From F1-20-MAGs119 sp964556145 (GTDB taxonomy: Bacteria; Actinomycetota; Acidimicrobiia; Acidimicrobiales; Ilumatobacteraceae): DNA of 42,691 nucleotides. The stretch covers positions 1 to 42,691 of the forward strand of contig CAZKVD010000004.1 in assembly GCA_964556145.1 (NCBI GenBank). The letters are read 5' to 3'. The first letter of the stretch is position 1; the number at the start of each line of letters is the position of its first letter. This document shows, one piece after another, positions 6,487 to 15,362 of the stretch. A program made the position numbers and the translations under genes. Below the pieces are notes generated by a model. It did no database searches and was not told the origin of the DNA. It worked only from the letters and a program-made list of their open reading frames with translations.

Positions 6487-9400
6487 GTGAGCTCTCTTCA
6501 CCGTTCCCACCGTCGACTTCTTGCACTCACCATCGTTGTGGGTCTGATCGTTGCGTCGTGCGGAGGTGATGGCGAGCGTTCACGCAATGTCGAGACGATC
6601 GCAGCGACTGCGTGCACAAAAAAGGGCGCGACGAAGACGGTGTCGAAGCTCGACTATGTGTGTGGCACCGCCCCGATGGGCAAAGTCTGGTTCTCGGTCG
6701 TCGGCAAGTTGACGACCAAGGGCGCCAAAGTCTGCAAGCCGCTCGGCAAGTACGAGGCGGCGAAGTCGCGTGTGTGTGGCACGGTGAAGAAGTCGAACGT
6801 GTGGGTGAAAGTAGCGCCGCTTCCCGTGGCGGTGGCCGGTGTCGGCGAGACGACAACGTTGCCCCCGACTGTTTCGACTGCAGCGCAGTCAACCACATCG
6901 ACTCCACCGAACTCATCCGAGAGTAAGTCGCAGCCACTCGACGAGGTGGCCGCAGCGTTGGCTCCGACACCGCCTGCAAAGACCGTCGAGGAATTCGTGG
7001 CCGAGTTCGTGCCGCGTCCGGTTGAGGCGCAGGCGACTCCGTTGGTGGCAACAAGTCTGAAGACGGAGCGGGACACAGCAACTCTTGCAAATGGCGAATA
7101 TTTGTCGATCAACGTTTCTGTTCTCGACCAGAATGACAAACCGCTTGCCGCAGAAGGCAACACGATCGTTGCAACGTCGTCACGCCCCGATGTGACCTTG
7201 ACCAACGCGGTTTCAACAACGGATGCCCAAGGTGTTGCAAAATTCGGCAAGTTGAAAGTTGACGGCATCGCCGGAGACCTCGACGTCGTCTTCACTGCTG
7301 ATTTCGGAGCAACCACCAAAGTGACCGTTACTTTGGCTGCCGGACCCGCGGCGCGTCTGGGTGTCGTCAACGAAGTCGGAGTGGGTGTGGTGAACAAACC
7401 CTTGCCGGTTGCTCCGATAGTCGGGGTCTTTGACAAGGACGGCAACCTTCGGGCAGAAGATGGGGCGGTCGTCGTTGCGACATTCAACGGAAAAGAAATT
7501 GCGAAAGCGTCGGTCGGCGACGATGGTTATGCCGAGTTCAGTGGCCTGACAATCAACACGAAGTTGGCGGCTACCGGCGCGAACACAGTCACCGTGACGT
7601 ATTCGGCTCAGGATACGAAGGATATTGCAGATGTAACGCAGCAGATCGACCTCGTCGCCGGTGATGTCGGTGGTCTCGAGATCGTGACGCAGCCGTCAGT
7701 ATCAGCCCGCGCCGGCTTGTTGATGGAAATCCAACCTGCGGTGAGGCTGCTTGATGGGGACGGAAACCCCGTTGGCGAATCCGGCGTCGAGGTGCTTGTG
7801 GAGTTGCTATGCCCCGTCGAAGCACCATGTGGTTTGTTTGGTGACAGGACGGTGAAGACCGACGAGAATGGGGTCGCGCGATTCTCTGATCTTGTGGTTA
7901 ATGGAGTGGCGGGTTCATATCAACTGGTGTTCTTCTGTGAACGTGGTCCGGGTGCCACGATCAGCAATCCGATCTCGCTCGGAACCGGTCTCCCGATTGG
8001 GGTACGCGTGGTCGAAGGGCCGACTGTTTTGCGCCATGGTGTGCCCGCCGAAACAGCGTTCAAGCTTGAGGTAACCGACAAGTGGGGAAATTTCGTCGAC
8101 GACTTCGACGGTCCCCTCGAGATTGCGACTCAGGCAATCGAAAGCTTCGAGGTTCCGAAGGACGCGAAGTTCGTCTCGGGAAAACTCGAGCTCAAGGGCG
8201 TGATCGCAGGTGGAACTGCGGGAAGCGGCTACGTATGGTTCGGCTCCGGAAAGGTTTGGTCGTCGGCGAAGCGCATCACCGTGACCGCGGGCGTACCTGC
8301 GAAAGTTGAAGTTCTCGCGAAGCCGGGAACAGTCAGAGCCGGCACCAGGTTCGTCACACCCCTCGCCGTGCGCCTCCGTGACTCGGCGGACAACGTGGTC
8401 GAAGTTGCCAATCGCCCCGTCAAACTCACGCTGTCCGGCGCGACAACCTACGACGAGACGGCCCTGACGACCGAACAAGGCATTGCCACGTTTCTCATTG
8501 ACAACCTGACGAAGGCAGGCTTGACAACCGCGAAATACGAAGACCTCGTCGGTGATGCAACTCCCGAAATCGACAGCATCAACGTTGTTCCGGGAGATCC
8601 TCAGACGGTGCGTTTGGTCTCGTCGTCTCCGCTGAGCGAACGCAGTGGTGTTGCACTGCAGGTTCAACCGACGGTGCAGCTGGTCGATGCCTCGGGTAAC
8701 GACGTGTCTCAAGACAAAGTCGTGGTGGTTGCATCGCTGGCACTGGGCTGTATGGGTGCGAAGTTGACCAATGGCACTGCAACGACGGACTCGAATGGAC
8801 GTGCGACGTTCGCAGGGCTCACGCTCACCGGCAAGGAATGTTCGTACAGACTCAGATTCGCCCCAAACGGGGGAGTTGCAAGCAGCCTCGTCGACATTCG
8901 GCTGACGTTCGGTTTGCCTGCCTCCCTTGAAGTCGTCACCCAGCCCGCGGGTGCGGTGAACAGGGTGGCCTTGACAACGCAACCAATCGTGGCACTGAAG
9001 GACTCGGCGGGCAACGTGTCGCGAACGAAAGACATCGTGGTCAGCGCGGTGCTCGATGGAACGACCGTCACGGCAAAGACGGGTGCCGATGGTCGTGCGA
9101 CGTTCGCCGGGGTGACTGCCACCGGCAAGATTGGCCTACGTACCGTCACCTTCGGATCGACGGGCCTTCCAAATATCACGAGCGACTACTTCCTCTTGTC
9201 GGCAGGTACCGCCACGCAGTTGGTTCCGGAAGCATCGTCGATCGCGGTTGCACAGGCTGGGGACCTTCCGTATCTCAAGGTGAAGGACGCCGACGGAAAC
9301 GACACGAATCTCGACCAATCGGTCATTGTCGAAGCTGCCTCGACCTCGGGTGTCGCGTGGGTTTCGGGTTCGAGGGTACGTACCGCACTCAGCGGAATCG

Positions 9401-10116
9401 TGAGTTTTGCGGGTGCCAAGGTGTCGTCGTCGTCGACCTCTGCCACGCTGAAGTTCACCGTGTCCGGACGGTCGATTGCAACGACCGTCAACGTCGGTTT
9501 CACCCGAGAGCTACGGGTGGGCGACCTCGGACCGACCGGTGGAGTGATCATCGTCGATCTCGACAAAGACCCGGCAATCCCGGGATACAGGGCTTTGCCC
9601 GTCATGGATTTGTCAACCGGCGGACGCTTTGTCGAAGTTGCGCCGAAGGGTTGGAACGGTGACGTGAGCGACCCTGTCTTGAAGTGGAGCACGCGAGTTG
9701 TTCCCGCAAGTTCGAATTCTCGGTTTTCGTCAAACTTGGGTTCGCGTGGTGCGGCGGCTTTGAACAGTCGTCAGTATCTCGATTATCTCAAGACGCTGCC
9801 TCCGCAGCCCGTGGTGACGAAGTCCGCAATTGAGATCGTTGCCGAGAAGTTTGCCTTTGACGCGGATGACTGGGTTCTTCCTGCAGCCGCCGAGGTGTCG
9901 GTGATGCTCGGCATTGCGAAATACGACAACAGCAAACTTGGATTGACGTTCACGGGTGGAGTCGCAACGTATTGGTCGTCGCATTACGACTACAGCAGCA
10001 ATGCGGCGGTGAGGGGCGTCTTCTCGCAATCTACGTCAGTCGACGAGTATGAATCGGCAAACGTGAAGAGCCAATCAACAATGCTGTCGGTCCGACCGGT
10101 CAGATACTTCGGCTGA
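6487..10116 (+). CDS. Large lipoprotein with Ig-like repeats and C-terminal DUF1566-like domain
   Basis: A 1209-residue exported protein. A basic n-region, a hydrophobic stretch and the lipobox VASC predict lipid attachment to the Cys at about residue 26. Next come two short homologous cysteine motifs (CTKKGATKT...YVCG...VWF and CKPLGKYE...RVCG...VWV), then a Ser/Thr/Pro linker, and about eight repeats of roughly 100 residues. Each repeat ends in a phrase such as NGVARF or DGRATFAGL followed by G...Y.L.F, which resembles bacterial Ig-like (Big_1/invasin) repeats. From about residue 1010, VGDLGPTGGVIIVD and later WVLPAAAEVSVM...YWSSHYD resemble DUF1566/Lcl-type surface domains. Probably cell-surface; ligand unknown. 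Confidence 0.8.
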   Translation: MSSLHRSHRRLLALTIVVGLIVASCGGDGERSRNVETIAATACTKKGATKTVSKLDYVCGTAPMGKVWFSVVGKLTTKGAKVCKPLGKYEAAKSRVCGTVKKSNVWVKVAPLPVAVAGVGETTTLPPTVSTAAQSTTSTPPNSSESKSQPLDEVAAALAPTPPAKTVEEFVAEFVPRPVEAQATPLVATSLKTERDTATLANGEYLSINVSVLDQNDKPLAAEGNTIVATSSRPDVTLTNAVSTTDAQGVAKFGKLKVDGIAGDLDVVFTADFGATTKVTVTLAAGPAARLGVVNEVGVGVVNKPLPVAPIVGVFDKDGNLRAEDGAVVVATFNGKEIAKASVGDDGYAEFSGLTINTKLAATGANTVTVTYSAQDTKDIADVTQQIDLVAGDVGGLEIVTQPSVSARAGLLMEIQPAVRLLDGDGNPVGESGVEVLVELLCPVEAPCGLFGDRTVKTDENGVARFSDLVVNGVAGSYQLVFFCERGPGATISNPISLGTGLPIGVRVVEGPTVLRHGVPAETAFKLEVTDKWGNFVDDFDGPLEIATQAIESFEVPKDAKFVSGKLELKGVIAGGTAGSGYVWFGSGKVWSSAKRITVTAGVPAKVEVLAKPGTVRAGTRFVTPLAVRLRDSADNVVEVANRPVKLTLSGATTYDETALTTEQGIATFLIDNLTKAGLTTAKYEDLVGDATPEIDSINVVPGDPQTVRLVSSSPLSERSGVALQVQPTVQLVDASGNDVSQDKVVVVASLALGCMGAKLTNGTATTDSNGRATFAGLTLTGKECSYRLRFAPNGGVASSLVDIRLTFGLPASLEVVTQPAGAVNRVALTTQPIVALKDSAGNVSRTKDIVVSAVLDGTTVTAKTGADGRATFAGVTATGKIGLRTVTFGSTGLPNITSDYFLLSAGTATQLVPEASSIAVAQAGDLPYLKVKDADGNDTNLDQSVIVEAASTSGVAWVSGSRVRTALSGIVSFAGAKVSSSSTSATLKFTVSGRSIATTVNVGFTRELRVGDLGPTGGVIIVDLDKDPAIPGYRALPVMDLSTGGRFVEVAPKGWNGDVSDPVLKWSTRVVPASSNSRFSSNLGSRGAAALNSRQYLDYLKTLPPQPVVTKSAIEIVAEKFAFDADDWVLPAAAEVSVMLGIAKYDNSKLGLTFTGGVATYWSSHYDYSSNAAVRGVFSQSTSVDEYESANVKSQSTMLSVRPVRYFG

Positions 10117-10119
10117 TCG

Positions 10120-10653
10120 TCACGGCACCCAGAACTGCTCGGCCGCGGTCACGTATCCGTTCGTCACCGTGACAACGAACGGGAACGGCACCCAGGCATA
10201 GCCGTCGGGCGAGCCATCGATGTCTCCACGTACGAGACCTTTCAGCACATCTGCATTGATCGAGTAGTTGGTTCCGGGATCGTCGTGCTTTGCCACCGAG
10301 ACGCTTGCCAGTTCGTCGAGAGCGACATATGCATCCGGTTCGTTCTCGATGGCGTAATCATTGGCACAGAACTCCAGCCCGTTGTCCTTGGCCCACGCCT
10401 CGCACGTCTTGCCAAAGCGGGCCTTGACGACGTGGAACACGGTGTCTCCGCTACCCGAGACCGGCGCCACCTCGGCCCAATAGACACCGTCGCCGAGCGT
10501 GCCGCCATTGACTGCGATGTCATCGGTTTCGGTCGCCACAGTAGGAGGATCGACCGTCCTCCACGATGCCGCAGGCGGAGTTCTGTCGGAACAGGCTGTC
10601 AGCAGCAACATCACCACAACGACCGACGTCGAGCGACGAATCCCCGTGACCAC
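10120..10653 (-). CDS. Small lipoprotein, function unknown
   Basis: A 177-residue protein with a lipoprotein signal (hydrophobic VVVVMLLL, lipobox LTAC). The mature part has two cysteines in KTCEAWAKDNGLEFC that could form a disulfide, and a C-terminal WVPFPFVVTVTNGYVTAAEQFW stretch. No recognised domain. It is convergent with the Ig-repeat lipoprotein (3-nt gap). The start is GTG, supported by a TAGATT box 6 nt upstream. It may be co-transcribed with neither neighbour, because the peroxidase ends 52 nt upstream of it on the same strand. Confidence 0.65.
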   Translation of the reverse strand: MVTGIRRSTSVVVVMLLLTACSDRTPPAASWRTVDPPTVATETDDIAVNGGTLGDGVYWAEVAPVSGSGDTVFHVVKARFGKTCEAWAKDNGLEFCANDYAIENEPDAYVALDELASVSVAKHDDPGTNYSINADVLKGLVRGDIDGSPDGYAWVPFPFVVTVTNGYVTAAEQFWVP

Positions 10654-10659
10654 GCCGCC

Positions 10660-10665
10660 AATCTA
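10660..10665 (-). promoter_or_regulatory. Leaderless -10 box (TAGATT) of the small lipoprotein
   Basis: Minus-strand TAGATT followed by 6 nt and the GTG at 10653. This fixes the GTG start, which lacks a ribosome-binding site. Confidence 0.5.
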
Positions 10666-10705
10666 TGAGGCGGCGAGGTCCCGGGGATTCACTTTTACTT
10701 CTTGG

Positions 10706-12250
10706 TTACCGACGTCCCGTCACGATGTCGGTGAACTGCCTCATGGTCGCAGCAGGTACGCGGGCCAAGCGTAGGTTCACACCGAGAATCGACGTTGGAT
10801 CACTCGCCAACAGCCCGACGAATGTCTCTGTGACGATGCGCGAACCGACCGGTCCAAGGCGGAAGGGTGCGCGTTGCGGGCCGACGATCTTGCCATCGAC
10901 CACGCGGTAAGAACCGTTCACTGCCTCGGCCAGAACGTAGGTCCACAGAGGCGCGCGTCCCGCGAGTGAAGGCGCAATCTCGGTGATCGATCTTGCATCG
11001 GCGACGTCACCCGTTGCCTTGCCGACCAGAATCTGTGAATCAGCGAGCGGGCGTACACCGATGGCGCGTGCGACATCCTGTCCCGACGGCAAGCCGATCT
11101 GCACGGCGCGTAGCAGATTGCGCTGTGCGAGGTCGGCGGGACCTTCCGACGACACGGGCAAGGGCAGCAGGCTGAGTGAGTTCGTCAGTGATGCGTCGAT
11201 CTTGTAGCTGGCCTGTGCCTTGGTGTCGGCCGGTCCGCGGCCGAAGAAGTAGGACCAATCGATTGCAAAGTTCGACGGTGATGGCGAGAAGCCGACGAGG
11301 TCGGTACCGGGGGTGCCGAACTGTCCACTGAAGACGGGCAATCGGTTGACCGTGTCATTGATTCGGTACAGCGCACGCACTTGTGAGTGGCCGAATCGGT
11401 AGGCAGAGACCGAAAACTCGACGGGCATCTGCTGGCACGACGAGTAAAACCGCAGTTGCGGAGTGATTCGCCCGCTGCGGACACGAAGTACGTCGTTGTA
11501 GGTCCGGCGATCCACGATGCGAGGCAGGTAATCGAACAGTACGAGTTGCTGGTACTGCTGCACCACGCGCCTACGGGATTCATTGAACACGGCGTCATCG
11601 CCGAGGCGCGGCTGTTCGCGTCGTACCGCGTCAACGGTTCGATTGTGGAAGCGGATGAACAACGAGTGAATGCCGGCGACGATTCTGTTCTCGTCGTTGC
11701 GCGGATCGCCGATGATGGCGCTTCCCTTCGCATTGCGCGGAAGGTCGCGTGCAGCAGTGTCGGGTGACCCGGTCAGCAGTGACCCCTCGAGAAGATGAAC
11801 GCTGTCGGCTTGGTACAGCGTTGGTGACAACATCGGCCCCGACCCATACAGCGAGTCGAGATCCAATTGCGGCGTGCGACCGTTCACCAACGATGACGGC
11901 GGAGTTGGTGTCGTCAGGTCGTTGCCGCGTTCGTCGAGGGTGAGGTCGTGGTCGATGAACTGGCCGAAGTAGGTGTAGCCCGCCGTCAACGCGAGATTGT
12001 CCTCGGCGTCAATCTCTCCCTCGGGAGTGGGCTCGGTTTCGGCCGGTGACATCATCGCCGCCGCGAGGACGTCGATCTCCGTCTTTGTGTAGGTGGCCGA
12101 CGACGCGGAAGGGAACATTCGTCCGTACCCAGAGGTTGGGGTGGGGCATTGCGTGCTTTGTTGAGGAGCAGGGCTGGCAGCACTGACGACCGTGGGGGCC
12201 GCCAATGCTGCAAGCAATGCCGCGTAGAGGGGGATGTGTGTTCGTTTCAT
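10706..12250 (-). CDS. Secreted animal-type heme peroxidase
   Basis: A 514-residue member of the peroxidase-cyclooxygenase (animal heme peroxidase) superfamily. The N-terminus is a Sec signal with an Ala-rich core ending near residue 25 (VVSAAS). The distal heme motif is GQFIDHD (H101, with D102 as likely Ca2+ ligand), the sequence RNDENRIVAGIHSLFIRFHN forms the conserved core helix, and FGHSQVR supplies the proximal His (H288). Such enzymes use H2O2 to oxidise halides or phenols outside the cell. ATG at 12250 has an excellent AAAGGAG ribosome-binding site, unlike most starts here. No partner genes adjoin it. Confidence 0.88.
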   Translation of the reverse strand: MKRTHIPLYAALLAALAAPTVVSAASPAPQQSTQCPTPTSGYGRMFPSASSATYTKTEIDVLAAAMMSPAETEPTPEGEIDAEDNLALTAGYTYFGQFIDHDLTLDERGNDLTTPTPPSSLVNGRTPQLDLDSLYGSGPMLSPTLYQADSVHLLEGSLLTGSPDTAARDLPRNAKGSAIIGDPRNDENRIVAGIHSLFIRFHNRTVDAVRREQPRLGDDAVFNESRRRVVQQYQQLVLFDYLPRIVDRRTYNDVLRVRSGRITPQLRFYSSCQQMPVEFSVSAYRFGHSQVRALYRINDTVNRLPVFSGQFGTPGTDLVGFSPSPSNFAIDWSYFFGRGPADTKAQASYKIDASLTNSLSLLPLPVSSEGPADLAQRNLLRAVQIGLPSGQDVARAIGVRPLADSQILVGKATGDVADARSITEIAPSLAGRAPLWTYVLAEAVNGSYRVVDGKIVGPQRAPFRLGPVGSRIVTETFVGLLASDPTSILGVNLRLARVPAATMRQFTDIVTGRR

Positions 12251-12339
12251 GATTCTCCTTTGTGTGGGGTGCGGCGACCGTCACACTTGGAATCAAGAAC
12301 TGGTTCGGAGACGGGTAAAGATTCGTCAAAGAGACGAGA

Positions 12340-12356
12340 GCCGCCCGCACTGCGGC
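12340..12356 (-). terminator. Possible terminator hairpin after the sulfatase-like operon
   Basis: Minus strand GCCGC-AGTGCGG-GCGGC, a 5-bp GC stem followed by the pyrimidine-rich TCTCGTCTCTTT, lies 10 nt past the stop of the four-gene operon. The T run is imperfect, so it may be only a weak terminator. Confidence 0.35.
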
Positions 12357-12365
12357 CCCGACGAC

Positions 12366-14060
12366 CTAGTTGCGCAGGCCCGACACGTCGAAGCACGACA
12401 TGGCGGCCGCGAAAAGAGCGACGTCGCCCGACACGGACAGCGAGCCAAGTGCGATGGCTGCTGACAACGTGGTCTTTCCGCCGAGAATCGCGGCCCACGT
12501 GCGCAGCTCGCATCCCACGACAATCGCTGCGCCATTACCGGAGGTGGGGCACGCCACGCCGTTGCGGAGGTGCAGGCCCCGACGCGTGCCGTCCTCGAAC
12601 ACCCATGCGAGGTGCAGGTTGGTGTTGCCGAGTTGTTCGGGATCGAGCAACACCCTCAGGATGTCGACCGATGCAGCCGGCGAGCCGGCTGACAATGCGG
12701 CCGCGTTGAGGCGGTGCTGGTTGTGTCGCGACATGTCGAGAGAACCGTCGTACTGGCGTGCGCGCGTGAGGCACCAGTTCCTGATGTTTGCAGCCGATGT
12801 GCGTTGGCCGACCGTTCGTAGGGCGGCAGCAAGGAGATTCCGGTCGGTTTGGTCGGCCTTGTCGGAGTGGGCGAGGTACGACGCAAGTTCCAAGGCCCAG
12901 CGCGTGTCGGTATCGATCGCGCCGCGACAAACTTCGCGAACCTTGTCGCGGCCACCCATCGCCTCGATCATCTTTGTCGAATGTTCGTGTCGATCGAGCG
13001 GAAAGAGGTTGGTCTCATCGCCGTCGAAGAAACCGAACAACCCGCTGCGGACTTGCCGCACGTGGTGTTCGAGAACTCCGTACAGCTCGGTGGTGATGTA
13101 ATCATCGGCGTAAACGGCGGGAAGCTTGATCGTCGCCGCGAGGTCGGGCCCGGTGAGGCCCTTGTTGGTCCAGCGAACCGTTTGGTCCCAGATGAACTGG
13201 ATCGAGTCGCGGTACCGCGTCGCACGTTCACGGATTTCCGCTGCACCCGACATCACCGGACCGTGCGTCGGCACCAGGTGATCGGCATTCAGCGAAATGA
13301 GGTGGTCGAGACTCGAAAGCAAGACGCGCGGGTCGCGGTATTCCTCGCCGCGAATGGCAAAGACGTTGAACAGGGTCGGCCACAGCGCATTGTGCACTGC
13401 GACGCCGAGATCGGGGAACCAGTAGGTCACCGAATCATCGGCGTCGGACGGAGCCCGCTGCACCTCGCACGTCAGTCCTGCGATGTGCAGCGATGCAGTT
13501 TCGCCGAAAGTGACCGTCGGGGCGACGTAGCCGGGAGTGTTCGGTGCGTGGTTGCGATTCTTGAACGACAGGCCGAGGCCCACGTTGATGAGGCCGTCCG
13601 GCCCGTCGTCGGGCAGCGAGATGCCGAATTGTTCCACGAGGCCGCGGTTGTAGGCGGCCGAGACTTCGGACGAAGTTCGCGCGCGGTTGAAGTTGACACG
13701 CTCGTGTGCGAAAACCGGAAGTTCTCGACCGGCGTCGGCGAATACGGCGGTTGTCCCGCCGACATAGTGGAAGTGGGTGTAGGCGACGGCCGCAAACGGC
13801 CGATCAGTCTTGGTGCGCAGATGCGCGATCGCAGCGCGCATCTCTTCGACGCATTCACCGGTGTCGATTGCAATGATCCCCTCGGGCGCGTCGATGAAGA
13901 CCTGGTTCGACAATCCATTGGCGGTGACGACCCACACCCCCGGCCGTACCGTGTGAATCGCCTCGGTGTAGCGCGCGCTGTTCGCGACGTGGTCGCGATG
14001 GCCGATTCGCCCCCGGTCGTCGGCGACCGTCAGCGAGGAATCTTTTTCGAATGCAGGCAT
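12366..14060 (-). CDS. Alkylsulfatase-like metallo-beta-lactamase-fold hydrolase
   Basis: A 564-residue protein with the three-part layout of SdsA1/Pdl-type linear alkylsulfatases. A metallo-beta-lactamase domain holds residues 1 to about 270, with HGPVMSG near its end. A helical dimerisation domain starts near the phrase RYRDSIQFIWDQTVRW. The C-terminal SCP2-like domain holds SVDILRVLLDPEQLG and LHLAWVFEDGTRRGLHLRNGV. The usual HxHxDH zinc motif is replaced by THFHYVGGT (H96, H98), so the Asp and third His are absent. ATG at 14060 follows AAGGGGGTGGG; upstream frame overlaps the P450 and is not used. Last gene of the operon with the SsuD-like monooxygenase. Sulfate-ester hydrolysis is plausible but not assured. 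Confidence 0.75.
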   Translation of the reverse strand: MPAFEKDSSLTVADDRGRIGHRDHVANSARYTEAIHTVRPGVWVVTANGLSNQVFIDAPEGIIAIDTGECVEEMRAAIAHLRTKTDRPFAAVAYTHFHYVGGTTAVFADAGRELPVFAHERVNFNRARTSSEVSAAYNRGLVEQFGISLPDDGPDGLINVGLGLSFKNRNHAPNTPGYVAPTVTFGETASLHIAGLTCEVQRAPSDADDSVTYWFPDLGVAVHNALWPTLFNVFAIRGEEYRDPRVLLSSLDHLISLNADHLVPTHGPVMSGAAEIRERATRYRDSIQFIWDQTVRWTNKGLTGPDLAATIKLPAVYADDYITTELYGVLEHHVRQVRSGLFGFFDGDETNLFPLDRHEHSTKMIEAMGGRDKVREVCRGAIDTDTRWALELASYLAHSDKADQTDRNLLAAALRTVGQRTSAANIRNWCLTRARQYDGSLDMSRHNQHRLNAAALSAGSPAASVDILRVLLDPEQLGNTNLHLAWVFEDGTRRGLHLRNGVACPTSGNGAAIVVGCELRTWAAILGGKTTLSAAIALGSLSVSGDVALFAAAMSCFDVSGLRN

Positions 14061-14085
14061 CGGCCCACCCCCTTGGGTGCCGAAA

Positions 14086-15360
14086 CTACCTGCCCCGGAC
14101 GATGTCGACCGGCGTGGCGGACTCGACGGCAAGTTCGAGCGTCGAGGGGCCCCACACAGGAAGCTTTGCGTGCTTCCATTCCACCGGGGCAGCCAATTCG
14201 ACGCTGTGCCACGAATCGACGAGGACGTCGAGGACTTCCTGCAATTCGGCCCTCGCCAGTGCGGCTCCCAGACAGTGGTGCACACCGAACGAGAACGCCA
14301 TGTGATCGCGAGCGTTTCCGCGGTCCGGCGCAAACACATCGGGATCGGTGAAGTGTTGGTCGTCGCGGCTGGCCCCGGAGAGACCGATTCCGATCAACGT
14401 GCCCGCGGGGAAGATGACGTCGCGGTACTCGAAGGTTTCGTGCACGATGCGCATCGCCATGCGAATCGGATTGAGAAGACGCAGAGACTCCTCGACGGCA
14501 CCCGCGACGAGGTTGCGGTCGCCGCGGAGCCTTGCCCATCCATCGGGGGTGTCGAGGATCAATGCCATCATTGCCCCGAGCTGATTACGGGTGGTGTCGA
14601 TGCCCGCGGCAATGAAACTGCGGATCAACGAAACCAGCTCACCGGTGGTCAATCTGTCACCGGATTCTTCGGCCGTGATGAGCTTGCTCAACAGATCATT
14701 GGTCAGATTTCTGCGGCGTGATTCGACAAGAGCAACGCAGTAGCGGTCGAACTCGGCCGCGTCACGGGCCAAGCGGGCATCGCGGTCGGTGTCGCCGACT
14801 GCCGACGACTTCAAGACCTGAAAGTGCGACTCGGCCCACTTGCTGTACATCGGGAAGTCTTCGCGGCCCGTACCCAACATGTCGCCGATCACCGCAACCG
14901 GAAGTTCGTCGATCAGTGACTGGAATTCGACAAGCGAACGACCATCTGCATCACACAGTGCGTTCGATGTTGCAATGTCGACCAATCGTGTGACGTGGTC
15001 GCGGATGGCCGGACGCAAACCGTCGACCGACTTGGGTGAGAATGCTTCGGCAACGAGGCGACGCAACCTCAGGTGTTTGTCTCCCTCGGCAAGAAGGATG
15101 TCGTCGGCCGGCAGGGAACTGACGGGATCCTCGATACCGGCCAGCAACGCGGGCACTTTCCCGGCGGCTTGGTGCAGGCGACGTTCGCGCAACAGTGCAG
15201 TGACATCGCGGTGGCCGAAGACGACGTATCCACACAGCCAGCGCTGCAACCAGCCGCTCTCGCGTGTCGAGGCCACTTCGGCGTAGTACTGCTCGTGCGA
15301 CGGGTTGTCGAGCGCCATCCGATAGCGCGGAAGTTCAAGATCACCGACGAGTTGGGCCAC
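14086..15360 (-). CDS. Cytochrome P450 (second)
   Basis: A 424-residue soluble P450. The I-helix motif is AAGIDTT (residues 251-257), ExxR is E291-R294, and the heme loop is FSFGVHHCLGAALAR with C363 as the thiolate ligand, all canonical. The open frame extends upstream into the SsuD-like gene, but GTG at 15360 is chosen because it lies 2 nt after that gene's stop and gives the usual P450 length. It stands between a flavin monooxygenase and a sulfatase-like gene in one operon, so it may hydroxylate the same organic substrate. It is clearly different in sequence from the P450 at 3898. Confidence 0.9.
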   Translation of the reverse strand: MAQLVGDLELPRYRMALDNPSHEQYYAEVASTRESGWLQRWLCGYVVFGHRDVTALLRERRLHQAAGKVPALLAGIEDPVSSLPADDILLAEGDKHLRLRRLVAEAFSPKSVDGLRPAIRDHVTRLVDIATSNALCDADGRSLVEFQSLIDELPVAVIGDMLGTGREDFPMYSKWAESHFQVLKSSAVGDTDRDARLARDAAEFDRYCVALVESRRRNLTNDLLSKLITAEESGDRLTTGELVSLIRSFIAAGIDTTRNQLGAMMALILDTPDGWARLRGDRNLVAGAVEESLRLLNPIRMAMRIVHETFEYRDVIFPAGTLIGIGLSGASRDDQHFTDPDVFAPDRGNARDHMAFSFGVHHCLGAALARAELQEVLDVLVDSWHSVELAAPVEWKHAKLPVWGPSTLELAVESATPVDIVRGR

Positions 15361-15362
15361 GA

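Noticed and set aside
14061..14339. N-terminal extension of the sulfatase-like protein
   Set aside because: The 93 extra residues are the out-of-frame shadow of the P450 gene's 3' end (heme loop region) and resemble no protein; ATG 14060 has a ribosome-binding site.
12849..14351. 500-codon plus-strand open frame opposite the sulfatase-like gene
   Set aside because: No recognisable domain, Arg/Val-rich shadow composition, and the minus strand holds a well-formed gene.
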